Assembly: GCF_020921035.1 (NCBI RefSeq)
Contig: NC_063152.1
Location: 4,321,001 to 4,385,000 of the forward strand
Source of the DNA: Rhodamnia argentea
Lineage: Eukaryota > Streptophyta > Magnoliopsida > Myrtales > Myrtaceae
Direction of reading: 5' to 3'
Length of the DNA: 64,000 bases
Position numbers and translations under genes: made by a program. Below the pieces are notes generated by a model, which was given only the letters and a program-made list of their open reading frames with translations, was not told the DNA's origin and searched no databases. Shown here piece after piece: positions 29,334 to 41,533 of this stretch. Every line of letters begins with the position of its first letter. Within the stretch, counting starts at the first letter, position 1.

Positions 29334-29891
29334 TAAAAATCCTAAATCTTGTAGATTGCAAATCGATTACAAAGGTCTAATATTAAAGATTAGGCTTTTT
29401 TTTTTGCAGAAGAAAAATACTTTCGAAGTAATTGCTCGTATCACTTACAAAAATAAATGAACGAAAATTATTTTATTATTCATGAAAATATTTAGATATA
29501 ACTTATTCACAGTAATAAAAATATTATTTATTGAATAATTATTTAAGCGATATGAGCGGTTTCTTAAGAGAATATTTTTTAAATAATTTGTTTTTCGTAA
29601 GATAAAACCTAAAGTACGATATAATTGCAAATTGTAAATCATTTTACTCAAACTCTCATGTTAGACACTTCTTAATTGATTTTGGAGTCCCTTGAGAATG
29701 ATGAACAAAACGTAGCCAAAGAGAGAGAATGTCGGAGGCCTCTTGAGATTTCTGAGCTCAAATTCTTGCGATCGCGGGAGTTTGCATTGACAAGTTGAGT
29801 CCGTGAAGAAGGATGAGGAAGAGAGGTTTGAATAGAGCTTGATTGTCTTCTTCAAACCATTGCTATGTTTACTAAACATCTTAAAACTCTT

Positions 29892-30132
29892 CGTGAAAGT
29901 ATAATTGAATTCTAAAATTTACAAAAAATACAATTGAGTCTTAAAACTTGTCAAATTGGTACAATTAAGCCCTTCAATTAGCTCTTTTCAATTTGACCAA
30001 TGAAAAATGCTGACGTGATTTTTTTAAATATTTTCTTCCTCTTGCGTGGCGATGACGTGACGTCTTTTTATAAGTTTTCAGACTCAATTAAATTTTCGTG
30101 TTGGACCAAAAAAAAAAAATTAAATTTTCGTG
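29892..30132. mobile_element. Degraded inverted-repeat MITE hosting a nano-retroposon
   Basis: The left end has GTGAAAGTATAATTGAATTC followed by TAAAATTT. The right end, read as complement, has CACGAAAATTTAATTGAGTC followed by TGAAAACTT. The two agree at most positions, and the internal motif CAATTGAGTCTTAAAACTT repeats the terminal theme, as in the Mutator-like MITEs at the window start. Its right end is split by the insertion at 30086-30132. Confidence 0.45.
30086..30132 (+). mobile_element. Nano-retroposon 3: TTGGACC-poly(A) between 15-bp direct repeats
   Basis: AATTAAATTTTCGTG occurs at 30086-30100 and again perfectly at 30118-30132. The insert is TTGGACC plus ten A. This copy is in plus orientation, opposite to the other three, as expected for independent retroposition events. 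Confidence 0.72.
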
Positions 30133-30341
30133 ATAAATTTTATAATTTCTAAAGAACATATCCCTAATAATAATGATTGGACACTTTTTTTGGCCAAATG
30201 AATAAAATAATTAAAACAGATGCCAAAGCAGCAAGCTGAAAAGAATCAGGATCGTTGTCAACATCTCTCCCTCCCTCCCTCCCCCTCGACCTCTGCGACA
30301 CGCTGATCCGATCGGACCACCAGCGACCGCGGGAGAGGAAA

Positions 30342-33300
30342 ATGGCTTCCCGCGACAAGAAACCGGCCAAGCCCTCCAGCAGCCGGCCCGGCGGCATACG
30401 CACCCTCTCCGATTTGAACCGCCGATCCGGACCCGACTCCGACAGCGACTCCGACAACCCTCAGGAGTACTACACCGGCGGCGAGAAGAGGTGCTCCTTC
30501 GAAACCCTAATCCGTCCTCTCCCCGTATCGATTCTGTTGATTTCGCTCCGTTTGTTCCGATTAGATTAGATTAGATTAGATTAGATTCGTCTCAAGGTGT
30601 TTGGCCCAGGGAAATGATTCGCTTTGATAGACTTTGCTTGCTCTGACTGAGGATGAAGATTGGGATTTTGTTGTTTTTAAAGATTTTGTTTTAATCACCG
30701 TCTCTAAGACATTCTATGAAGTATGTTATGCATTTTGCTCCTGCTGTTCTATTAAGAAAAGTCGATTTTGGGTGTTCCAAATTCGTTTGTGTCCGATAGG
30801 AATGAATTAGATGCTAGCGAAGGAAAAAGAACTGCATGTGCAGATTGACAGGCAATCCCCAGTCGATAATGACGTGGTAGTGATGGCGATGGGTTGGTTC
30901 AGAGGGAGAAAATTTGGCTCGTGAGGTGATTTTGGCATCTGGGGTTTGGATGCAGCATAAATGGATGTAGTCATCCTAGATTTTCTACTTTGGTTTTCTG
31001 TGGTCTTTGAAAAAATTAATAGAAGTAACTCCATTTCAAAGTTTTTAGTGATGTTAAAGTAGTAGAATGACCAATGATAGTCTGAATTTGAATCTGAATA
31101 AGCTATATGCATAAAGGGTCCAGGTATGTAGAGTGGAGCACTTTTGGGGAAGTAGCATCAAGGTAATCGGGAGTGTACATGCAATTAGATACTGGATGAA
31201 GTCTACCTGTAGCGAGGTGATTCTTTAGGTCATTTTGCTAATCATTGAAATCTAAACTGTCATGCCCAAGTTATGTGGTTCTGCTGTCTGCTAAGCAGTC
31301 CCATGAAAGAAACTGGCATCTCATTTAGCAACATAAGGCCGATAATTGTTTGATACCTTAGTGGAGCTAACTTGGAGTATCTGTGTTGGTTGGCTGATTA
31401 GATATATTTCACAGTTCTAATACATTGGTCTATGAAAACAAAAGGTTGAAATTTTTTTAACTTTATGTTTCATTAGGAACTTACACACCAAGTGACAAGT
31501 GCTGGGTTTTTATGTTTTTCTGCCCACTTATATTTGGGGTGGCTAATTCTGGTTTCACAGTCTCAAATGCACTGGGCTTGTAGGAAAATGTAGCGTGAAG
31601 CCTCCAAATGAGGTTCGGATTCCACAGTGTTTAATAGGTGTCTTTGTTATATGAATTTTAGGACAGGAATATAGGTTGTCATTGATGAGAATTTGCTTGA
31701 AGGTTTCAGCGCTTGCTCCTGCTGGCTAAGGACAAATGGGGGATGCATGAGAATGTACAGGCTACTTTTCTCTGCAACAACCTGGAATTTGAGGGCTGAT
31801 GTGTCGATCAACTGCTTTTTTGATCTTGGATTTGTTTATTCATCATTCAATATTTATGTACTGCTGATTCTGCGGTGGTATTTCTCCTGCTGAATGACAT
31901 GGATTTTTATTTATTTATTTATAAATCAGGTTTTGTTTGCAGTGTGATGACTGAGCAGTTAGTTTTCAGTATGACTGAGCAAGTGGGTTGTCTGAAGAAA
32001 TATTTGGCACTTGTGTGTGCATCAGAATACAATGTTATTGACTGTCACAGCTGAAGGCTGACACTGTACGATATATAACTTGCAGTGGGATGCTCGTGCA
32101 AGATCCTTCCAAAGGCAATGATGTGGATTCAATTTTTAATCAGGCTAGAGAAATGGGTGCTGTAGAAGGTCCTATAGATAACCTTCTTCCATCTTCAAGT
32201 TCAAGGAGCTTTACTGGAACTGGACGACGACTTTCAGGAGAAACAGCGCAGTCGGCTCCTCAGACACCTGAGACTGTCATTCACAATATTGTTTTCTGGA
32301 GCAATGGGTTCACTGTGAATGGCGGCCCTCTAAGGAGATTGGACGATCCTGAAAATGCATCTTTCCTTGAGGTATAAGATCAGATAATTCTACTTGAACT
32401 GAGCACAAAAACTAATTGAAATTTGAGCACCAAGTATTTTTTTTTTTTTTTGGTCAGGAGCACCAAGTATTTATCATGTGTGTGTATGCACCTTTTATTT
32501 TCCTCCAAGTGGGAAGAGACGTGAAGGATTGATACAGAGTAATCAGTTCTTATGGAAGACTTGATACTTAATAGAGTGCATCGGCGTAAAAAATTCTATA
32601 GAGCCAATTTGTTCTTCTAGTTGTTGGTGCTGTCGTTGGAGATCAACTCCATAACTTGGTCAGGAATCCGTTCCAAAACTTTGATATTTCTTGCCTTAAG
32701 TGTTGTTCTATTTCGAGGAGTAGCTGATGTTCTTTTCATCTAAATCAAAAGGCCTTGGTATGATTTTTGGGAAATCTTATTCCTGGATCTGGACAACAAC
32801 TATGTTGGTAATCTCATGGATAGTTGTTTCCTGGATAGAACTTCATTTATTTTTCCAGTTCTTCTTGTGCTGCATTGCTCATCTCTTATTTCTTTCTATG
32901 CAGAGCATTAGGAAGTCTGAGTGTCCAAAAGAGCTCGAGCCTGCGGACAGGAGATCCTCTGTTCATGTGAATCTCATAAGGAGGGACGAGAAGTGCCCTG
33001 TGAGTAATTTCTCTACTGCCATTCTTATTGCAGTGTCTCCCTTCCTCGTATTAATAGAGAGGAATATACTTAGCTGATACTGGAGACTAACGAATAAGTC
33101 TCTTTCATGAAGTCATGTATTTTTATCCATGTATTTCTGCTTTTGGTACTCGTTAAGAAACCCCCTTGGTACCACCACCATAATACTATATCTAGTCCTT
33201 TCAAACTCTGTAATTATCAAGTTAAAATGCATCGTCTTGCAGGAACCAGAGAAGCGTCATGTTCCATTTCAGGGTGTTGGAAGAACACTAGGAAACAGCT

Positions 33301-33614
33301 CTACCCCCACAATGGCAGCGCCTGAGACCGCATCTGCTTCTCTTAACAGCCCATCAACGGGCGTCGTTGTGGACGAGACGATGCCATCGACTTCAATCCA
33401 GCTTAGATTGGCTGATGGAACCCGGACAATCGGACGTTTCAATCACCACCATACTGTCAGGGACATCCGTGCCTTCATTGATGCATCTAGACCTGGGGCT
33501 TCCAGGACTTACCAACTGCAGATGATGGGATTTCCTCCCAAGCTCCTGACCGAACTCGACCAGACAATAGAGCAGGCAGGCCTCGTCAATTCAGTTGTCA
33601 TCCAGAAGTTTTAG
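30342..33614 (+). CDS. PUX4: Plant UBX-domain protein (PUX3/PUX4 type, CDC48 adaptor)
   Basis: Four exons (30342-30490, 32086-32371, 32904-32999, 33243-33614) join to 300 codons. The N-terminus has the conserved [20 protein letters not shown] segment. The SEP domain (~95-165) includes [20 protein letters not shown] and [18 protein letters not shown] short [13 protein letters not shown]-type box lies near residue 185. The C-terminal UBX domain (~220-300) runs from [12 protein letters not shown] to VVIQKF. This SEP-SHP-UBX order is that of p47/Shp1 cofactors, which bind the N-domain of the AAA ATPase CDC48. The Ala-type UBA domain of animal p47 is absent, as in this plant subgroup. PUX3 and PUX4 are close duplicates in Arabidopsis, so the symbol means PUX3/PUX4 class. 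Intron 1 is 1.6 kb and holds a GATTA microsatellite. Confidence 0.95.
30556..30585. repeat. (GATTA)n microsatellite in PUX intron 1
   Basis: Five to six consecutive GATTA/ATTAG pentamers lie about 65 bases into the first intron of the PUX gene. Confidence 0.85.
32425..32472 (-). mobile_element. Nano-retroposon 4: poly(T)-GGTCAG between 15-bp direct repeats, PUX intron 2
   Basis: GAGCACCAAGTATTT occurs at 32425-32439 and again perfectly at 32458-32472. The insert is 12 T plus GGTCAG. On the minus strand it is CTGACC followed by poly(A). It lies 54 bases downstream of the PUX exon 2 donor. Confidence 0.75.
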
Positions 33615-34319
33615 ACCCTGCCTCTAACAAGAGTACCAAGGAAATGAACGTGCTGGGTGTCAGTTATGTTATTGTGGCTTGCTTGTATTGACTCATTATA
33701 CACTTTTGAGGCTGTGATAAATTTCAGAATAACTTATTAGTATTGCCAAATTTGTTGTTTGTTGTCATTTGCATAGTCCATTGGTTCTGTTCCGCTGTGG
33801 AATCGCTCTTTGCTTCCTTTACATTAATGAAATTAAGTTTCCCCACTCCCAAGATCAAAATTAAAAGGCTTGAGAAGCATCAATCAACCAAACAGGTAAT
33901 AAATTAAAAGAGGCTTCGGTGGCAGTCGAGGTTGGGAACTGTATATGGATTTCTTCTCCAATTGGTCATCGAGGAATCCTTTTTTGGCTAGTAGTTTGAA
34001 AATGATTTGTTGAATGGGCACCGAGGCACCCCGCTGTCAGAAACCTAGAAGGCCCTGAACTTGGAGTATGCTTACCATTACCAAAGCAAATTTCTATACG
34101 ATTGTACTACATACTACTCCAGTAGATCATTAAGGTTGACTCTCAATAAATCCTTGACAACCTGGGTTGGTCAGAGGGAGCTCTAGTCATCTAGGCAAGT
34201 CCTTGGAAGCAGTCAATTATGACCGCACATTTTAGCTCCTCCATGCCGTGCTGGTAATCCCATCACTCTTGCTGTGTTCATTCAAACCCTTCATGCCGAG
34301 CTCAGAGAGAGGAGTGATG
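33615..34319. other. PUX 3' flank and intergenic DNA
   Basis: Probable 3' untranslated sequence followed by unremarkable AT-rich DNA. No gene seen. Confidence 0.45.
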
Positions 34320-35475
34320 GGCATCAGATGAACAAAGCAGAGAGAGCAAGGACCCGATGAACCAAGACCAGACAAAGGGAAAGCGTTTGCCGTTGCAGAG
34401 TCGTCTCATTGACCCCACACAGTTGAACATGGGGGGAGCCGGTCCTGATGCTGATGCGAGATCGGACTCAGGTGACTTGGGAGAATATAATCAATGAATG
34501 GCGGGCTAATGTTAGGAGCGAAATCCGACGAAAGGGAGTGCAAATAATAACGAGGAATCCGAACCCAGATCGTTCGTTCTTCAGACTTCCTACTGCTCTT
34601 TGCGGGATCAATAACAAGGCCAAGCATCCTGAGGCTATTTCCATAGGCCCTTATCACAAGGGCGGGAGACCACTAACAGGAATTTGAAAGTGTACAAACT
34701 GATGTTCTTACACAAATTTCTGGATTAAACGAATGGAACTTTTCAGTCACTCATCCTAGTAATGGCAGCCTTCCTTCATAAGAACCATGAATTGCTGCAT
34801 GGGTACAATCCCACAAGCAATTGGTGATAGGGACCCCAGGACCCTTAGAGATCACCGAGAAATGCGAAAATCTGAAGGTCAGGCACGCACTTTGCTTGTT
34901 CTATCGGAGTCTACTCCCATAAGATGGGATCGGCTGCGACTGAATGCAGGGCTGGCCCCTCCCCTTCAGAGCAATCCATAGCAGGTGTAACGGACCTCAG
35001 GTGATTAGGAATCAAGCTTAAAGCCAATAGTTTCCTAGAGATAAGTTTCCGAAACCGCGTGTTGGAAATACTTTCCACCGCTATTGACGATTTCACCAGC
35101 ACCATTCTCATAGATGGTGCTGATTATCTCGCTTTCATGAGCTGCCTGGTCAACCAACTGCGGGACATCGCACTTCTCTGTTCAGATGGGATCGTCATGA
35201 CGTTTTCCAGCTAGTCGCCAATAGCTTAAGCAGACCCCGGGAGAAAACCACATTAGATGTTTATGATTGTTATCTCTCTGACCAGCTCAGGGACATAGAA
35301 TCCCCCCGCTACAGCAACCGGGCGACCTTGAAGCGCACCTATTTTCCCAATCACGGACATTTATCTTAGTCGTCTCGGCTTCTCTCATCATCTTCATCAA
35401 CATGATGCAAGCTATCCTCGAGGTACTTACCCATCAGAGAAGGGTCAAAACCTGAGTCTTGGGCATCCATGGCTT
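34320..35475 (+). pseudogene. Decayed DUF247-family gene
   Basis: Segments of the plant DUF247 family appear in order but in changing frames. First is SFFRLPTALCGINNKAKHP then EAISIGPYHKGGRPL (34560-34680), matching the family's opening block (R-P--L---N--AY-P--VSIGPYHHG). Next are SFLEISFRNRVLEIL and TAIDDFTSTILI (around 35000-35110). Then comes DYLAFMSCLVNQLRDIALLCSDGIV (35120-35200), cited here in two parts as DYLAFMSCLVNQL and RDIALLCSDGIV. Last is a trace of RATLKRTYFPNHG (35320-35360). Stops and frame changes interrupt it several times, so it cannot encode a full protein. Active members are membrane-anchored plant proteins of about 450-550 residues, some linked to grass self-incompatibility. 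No poly(A) or introns help decide how it arose. Confidence 0.75.
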
Positions 35476-36053
35476 ACTAGTTCTCAACTTCTGTCCATTA
35501 CCATAAACCTCAAACCTTCCACGTACTATAGAATCTTAAAACTCATACTTCCTGGTTCCTATCTCACTGGGCTCGCTTCGGCATGAGATCTCTGTTCACG
35601 GGAAGGGCTTCTAGCGGCATTATGTTGCTCCTCGTCGCCTCAACTTTCTCAGAGGTCGTGATGAGTGAGAGTTAAGTGTAGTCTCTCGATCGATTCATGA
35701 ATGAATTGTACGTGAGTTGCTGACTCAAATAAAGAGATGAATGACAATCTCTAAAGCTACACGACGAGGTGATGACTCAAGAAGCACAAAGTCAAAAACC
35801 AGAAAGAGGAAAGAGGTTCGTTTGCGTAAACAAGAGCATAAATTGGGCATGAGAAGTTGGATGCTATGGGGGTGAAAAAGTAATGACGATGCTATCATCT
35901 CCAAAAATGTAATGTTTGGAGATCTCTCTAAGGAACTTTCTCAGTTGATCTGATGACCGCTCATGGTTGTTACAAAATTCAATTGAATTAGCATGTGAAA
36001 AAGAATGTTAAAACAATAAACAACTAACAATCAACAGAACCTACTCGAATATA
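35476..36053. other. Intergenic DNA
   Basis: No coding or RNA feature is visible between the DUF247 remnant and the 3' end of the O-fucosyltransferase gene. Confidence 0.5.
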
Positions 36054-39000
36054 TTATCGGGTAATGCACATACACTCCTTGCAGCGCGGGAACCGGTAAA
36101 TACTCCTTGCCACTGGCCTCTTTTGAACATGCTTAGTTTGCCTCACCGCTTTCCTCACCCTTTGTTCAAACACGCGCCATTCTATTGTGTTGTTCTTTGT
36201 AAAGATGTCCGCGAGTCTTCGCTTGTTCGGTCTTATTGTCGGCATCTTTCCTCCACCGTAATATATTCGGTAACCAGAGACCAAGGATGATAGCTGACTT
36301 CCCGAGTCCGTCATGGCAAAGGCATCTGCTGCAGTGCAGACTATAAAGTCCAAAGCAGCTAACTGCAGAAATTTAAATAATTACAGGGAAAGGCAGCAAA
36401 CAATCAGACTAACAATAGATGTGACAGAGCTTAGTCCCATAAATCACTGCATCCTTCTCAAGTCATCCCATGAAAACGAAGAAAAGAGAAATAAAATGTA
36501 GAGAAAGCTAATAAAATTGAGCTACAGACGACTACTTCATGCAGACTATATACCTGAGACGAAAAATTGTTGAAAGGTTCCAGTTCACTTGCTGAAAGAA
36601 GAGTTTCCTTGGTGACCAAATTAGGATACAAGCTGTTCAAAGCAACCAACCTCGACCTCCCCCCATATATATTCGCTCCAGCGACATATACGTATGCTTG
36701 TCTTTTAAAACCAAGAGCGGCTAGCATAAGCACTGCTTCTTCAGGTGTCAAAGGGCACAAGCCTTCTTCCCTTAGGGCAGCAGGAGAAGGCAACCTGTCT
36801 CGACAAACAGTTTAGTTAGTCAATGAGAATGGCCATTCCAACCAGAAGGAAAATGTGAGGCTGTTTCCCCAAACAGAAACCAGGAAAGTGCCATCTATAA
36901 AGTAAACGGAAATAAAATTTATGGCAGGATGCAAAATAACTCATACTTCGAGGTCTTTTTTAAAAGAGTCAATGCAGGGAAATGGACTTCACGGAATGCC
37001 TCCAATTCTTGTCTCTCTTCTTCGCCTCCACCAAATTCACACAGGGAATGAGCCACCATGTCAATTTCGAACCTCAGGTGTAGAGCAAGATACTTAGAAG
37101 CTTTCCCAGAATGACCTCCCTTTTCTTTCAGCATTGTCTCTGCATAAGGACCAACAAGATAATGGTCTAGCAATCCAGGCCGTGGACGCTGTCGTACTCT
37201 CCGAAGAAGCAAAGCGCCAGTTTCTTGTATCTTTGGGACAAACTGAAGAGCGTGAAAATTACATCTGCAACGAAGTCTCTAGATGAAGTTTCCTCAATTA
37301 GGAAGAGCAAGCATAAAGAAGGAAACAATAAAAAGTAAAGTAAGATTGACTTTTACAGAGCATGAAAAAACTTTTCAGAAAGAATCCCTCGTAGGGTCAT
37401 GCTATGATGACTTTATCTAAGCTTAAACCATTACCTGCAATTGAAATGGTATGGGGTCAAAGGCCAGACGATTTCCAAATCCAAGGAAATGGACAACTCT
37501 ATTCTGGATCAGAATAGGAAGAATATTCTTCATGTAAAAACTCGGTTTTGATTCCTTTCTGATATCAGTATCTGTGATCTGGAAAAATGCCCACGTAATT
37601 AGCACCACCAAAGATGATGCCTAACAATGCTAATTAGAAAGCCACCGGCATTGTTTTGAAGTGAGAAACTCACAAGGCTGCCAATTGCCTCCAAGTTTAA
37701 TGATCGTAGCTCTTCAGGGAGCTCCTTCACTATCCGAATATCAGGAGTCAAGTAGTTAATAAAGTGCTCCTCCTGATAGATATCGCTGAATTGACTATAA
37801 TGAAATTGAAGGGTTACTTTCTGATGAGAAAGATAAAGGATTGAGAGGCAAATATCTGACAAAGATTGCATATTGTGCAAATGTTGAGCCCAATAAACTT
37901 TCAGACTTGACAGTGTAGCTGATCAACATTCACCATGGATATCAACAATGAATCAACACCAGAAGCATAGTATATTGACCCGCTAATAGACAATGACTGT
38001 ATAATGTGACCCTCCATTACAGTTTCACTTCAAAAAAGTTATTTCCTAAGATAGGAAATAACATCATCTAGAAGAAACAGGTAATTTGATGAGTTTCTAT
38101 AGAAGAATTTAAGATGACAGAAACTGAGAATGAACTGCCACCTAAATGGTAAAGGCATCAAATTAATATCTAAACCAAACTATCAGTTTCAATGATCACA
38201 GAGGACTGTGTAGATTGAAGGAAAGTAACTTGCAGAGAACGAATGAAAGAGGTGGTAGCCAATTACCTGACATCCTTCCAGACACTGCTGTATAAAAATC
38301 GTGGAACAACAAGAGTTGCATTGAGCAATCTTGCAATGACAACAGCATTACAGACCTGCTTCAAACCAAGTTGAGACATTAGTAAACAAAAGACACAAGC
38401 TGCTACAATTTGGCCATCACTGGAATTAGAGTAGTGCCACAATTTAGTAGAGGGACTACTTACAGCTACTCTCTGCTGGTTCATCCCACCATTTGCAGTG
38501 ACCATTATGTATCCATTGTTTCCACCTGTAGAAGTAGAGATATGTAATTAGGCCTTTAGTAGATAGCCCAAAGCATTGTTCACAGTTTATTTTTCATGAT
38601 GGTGCGCAAATAGTTTTCATGTACACAAAGAAGACGGCACCATCATCCTCCACATTTTACAACCTCACCATTCCAGTGCACACAACCAATGTATCTGCAC
38701 AAGTGTGCATGCAACACACAAAAATGCAAGCGTGCGCACACACAGAGCTTACCACTAGGTTTCCAGTTACGTTGATCTGAACAAGGTTTCCATGCAGAAG
38801 CTGGAACAAATGGTTCCTGCCATAAATCTTTTGGCTCAGGTTTGTTGTGACCCTGTTTGACATAGCCAGAGGACACGTGACAAAGCTACCATCAGATGAT
38901 TAAGCTGTCCACTCTCTGAAGGCCAAACTGAAAAAGTAAAAATATAGCGCAAATGTACCTCCGCCAAGGCATGGGCAGCCAAAGCCAACAACCTTCCATA

Positions 39001-40092
39001 CACACCCCTCCAAGGTTTCACTCGTTTCCGGATGCTTTTCGCATCTCCCTTCTGATAAAAGCAAACAGGATCAATGGACTAAAATGTTGATCTACATTGC
39101 CATCTAGATGCTAATCTCAGCTGCACAAGCAAATATTGTTGTCTAATATTTTACCAAACTAAGGTGAGCTTCCTCTTTGTAGAACAAAACAAAAGATTTT
39201 CAACATAGAATACACTCCCAGGCACTTTCAGAGTATTGGCTTCCCTCCAACTACAATAACTTTTTATTTTGTTAGGAGAGACCACGCTTGTGAGCTAGTT
39301 TACACAAATGCAATGCAAATTCTTGGACGACAACACTGGACCTTGGCAGAATCAAATACCATACTAATATAGACACCTAGGTTCATTGTACTACTTCCCT
39401 CGATGGATCAATAATTAATGACAGCCCAATTACGAGGTCCCAAGAAGAATTCATCCATTAAACACTATAAAGGATTCTCCCACGTTCATCAGTGGCATTA
39501 GGAACACGTCAAAGCTATTCCATTCAAATCTTCCCAGCATTCCCTTTTTAGTGACACATCAAATGAGAAGCTTCACAACCACGAAATGCTCATGTATATA
39601 ATCCAACTAATAGAACTCTTTCGAAGAATTGAATCTCAACAGCAGCTGCACACGCACCTTGATATGGAATGAAACTGCAGAAGACGAATTCCTTGAAACT
39701 CCACCTTCAATGCTTATCTTTCGATCTTGCAAGCTCAAGAACATCAACCAATTCCCCAAGAGAAAGCAAGCCATCAACCCAATCACAATAACAACCCCCC
39801 TTCTTTTGTTCCACCTTCTCGCCATCTTCCTCTTCACCCTCTGCTGAGTTTTTGAGAGCTCCTTTTCACGGCCCCACAGGAACTCCAAAGCTTCCATCTT
39901 TACGCAAGAAAACGAGGACCCGCCATTGCAAGAGGGGTCGGAGCTCGAGAACCGGCTCGGCTGGGGGCTGCTCGGCTCGGCTGGGCTGCTCCTCGGGGAC
40001 CTGAGGTGGAGCGAGCCGGCCCGGAAATCGGTCGAGACGGGCCGGTTTTCTTCGTCGGGTACATCATTGATTACACCGTTCGACCTTTCCAT
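36054..40092 (-). CDS. O-fucosyltransferase family protein (type II Golgi membrane glycosyltransferase)
   Basis: Ten exons on the minus strand (39658-40092, 38959-39051, 38753-38852, 38464-38525, 38267-38355, 37674-37794, 37435-37578, 36947-37278, 36554-36794, 36054-36362) give 641 codons. The first 98 residues are cytosolic, Ser/Pro-rich and end in a basic KRKMARRWNKRRG stretch. One hydrophobic helix follows (~99-121), a signal-anchor topology. The lumenal catalytic domain shows GGMNQQRVAVCNAVVIARLL and YLALHLRFEIDMVAHSLC, then GFKRQAYVYVAGANIYGG. The C-terminal donor-binding block is AFAMTDSGSQLSSLVSGYR. The plant family transfers fucose or related sugars to proteins or cell-wall glycans. 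The exact substrate cannot be told. It resembles the clade containing the pectic arabinogalactan synthesis-related protein. It is divergent from MCD, with starts 1.4 kb apart. Confidence 0.93.
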
Positions 40093-41339
40093 CTCATAGT
40101 TTTGGATCTGGGGTGATCGTAGCGAAGGGTCCTTTGCTGAGACCTGAAAGGATTTGACTTTTTCGGAGGATTGGGTCTTCTTTCCTAGGACAAGATGGCA
40201 ATAGATGCGGGTGGTGTCTGAGTTACAGGATCTGGTGTCGAAACATCATCAGTACGCCCGTGCGATTTGAGAATGGCAAATTGCCAAATGATAATTTTTC
40301 CTTTCGCTTTGGGTTTTTGAGTGGAGGTGGGGGGGGCTCTTTGGAAATCGGATTCAGCTAAAAGTGTGGTCGGTTTCTTTCGTTGTCCGAAAATCTACGT
40401 TCCTTATCGTCTGCTTGGGGACGCAGGTGGAGACACGTTGAGGCAGTCTCATCAAAGGCAATGAGCTTGCACTGAAAAGGAGGGAAACGCCATAAACGAT
40501 TACTTGACTATCGTAATTCCAAAATTAGTCTCTACTCCTTGTTGATATCATAATTTTGATATGCCACCCACTTTGTCAACCTTTTTTCAATAATTCAAAT
40601 GTCATAATTTTTGAAATAATATTTGCTTTGAATGTCAAAGCAAATATTAATTTTCAATCGATGATTTGATATTCAAGTTAGTATTCACTTAGTAAAAATC
40701 ACGCTAGCTAATAAAGTCAAATGAGCGATGACACCCCTCAAGGCATGCCATGGATCCCATTCAGCATCTAAGAATGCAAAAGCAGATTTTTTTTTTTTTT
40801 TAATGTATGGAATTTTTGTATGGCTCAATAATTTTAAAGCACATTCGAAATCATGAAAACTTGTGATTATTGACGTTTTCACGAATCTTAACTTCCAATC
40901 AAGTAAATTTAAGAAAGGACAAAGTTTGGTAATTCGATTGGATTCGTTCTTCATGAATTTGAGATAGCTTCGACTCATGCTGGTGTATATCTTTGCACAC
41001 TAGTAATTGGGTGCGATAACCCACTTCATTCTGCATGGCTTTTATCCAATCTTTTTCAAAAGCAAACGAAGAATGGATCAGTTCTACAAATTGAACATCG
41101 GAATTCGAGAAAAAACACACTTCATCCGCAAAAAATTCGGTAGTCCCAATTCCTCCAAATAGCAATACAAATCATGAATAGTGAAAGGAAAAACCAATAC
41201 TCATTACTTAATATGGTATCATTCCACTAATAAACGGCCAAGAGGAGTTGCACTTCACATTTTGGGGCGTGAAGTGCAAAATTTCTCAAAATTCGGGAGT
41301 AAAATCCGAAGTTTCCAAAAAAGAAAAACATTGCCACGG

Positions 41340-41343
<4 letters not shown>

Positions 41344-41376
<33 letters not shown>
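41344..41376. repeat. (GA)n microsatellite in the MCD leader
   Basis: An uninterrupted GA run about 160 bases before the MCD start codon and just upstream of its upstream open frames. Confidence 0.9.
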
Positions 41377-41378
<2 letters not shown>

Positions 41379-41388
41379 ATTTCAGCGG

Positions 41389-41474
41389 ATGATCGGGATG
41401 GCAGTTGGAGGAAACGACGGGTGAACAGACAGATGCTCTGTCCAAGAAAGTCGAATTCTTGCGCTCGCTGTTGA
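41389..41474 (+). promoter_or_regulatory. Upstream open reading frames in the MCD leader
   Basis: Two short ATG-initiated frames precede the MCD start at 41534. One is 41389-41424 (11 residues, MIGMAVGGNDG) and the other is 41433-41474 (13 residues, MLCPRKSNSCARC). A minimal ATG-stop follows at about 41488. If they are in the transcript they would reduce main-frame initiation. The transcript start is unknown. Confidence 0.4.
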
Positions 41475-41533
41475 AGCATACCAATCAATGTAACCTCTTC
41501 ACATGCAGCAGTTGCAGTCAAATCACCCGAAGC

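Larger units (their letters stand above)
29101..30341. other. Divergent intergenic region containing two nano-insertions and one MITE
   Basis: Holds the promoters of the small coiled-coil gene and of PUX. It also contains the insertion at 29277-29333 and a degraded inverted-repeat element at 29892-30132. The remaining sequence is AT-rich with no supported gene. Confidence 0.5.
40093..41533. other. Divergent promoter region of O-fucosyltransferase and MCD genes
   Basis: No gene is supported in between. The right end is the MCD leader with a (GA)n run and upstream open frames. A T tract at 40787-40801 has no flanking repeats. The middle is AT-rich. Confidence 0.5.

Noticed and set aside
37260-37278. 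Acceptor TTGCAG at 37265 for O-fucosyltransferase exon 8
   Set aside because: It would put a stop codon directly after the junction. The CATCTAG acceptor 13 bases upstream restores the family sequence RLRCRCNFHAL.
40780-40810. Poly-T tract (also similar tracts near 4017, 11481, 43119 and 61120)
   Set aside because: None has the GGTC-type end or flanking direct repeats of the four accepted insertions.
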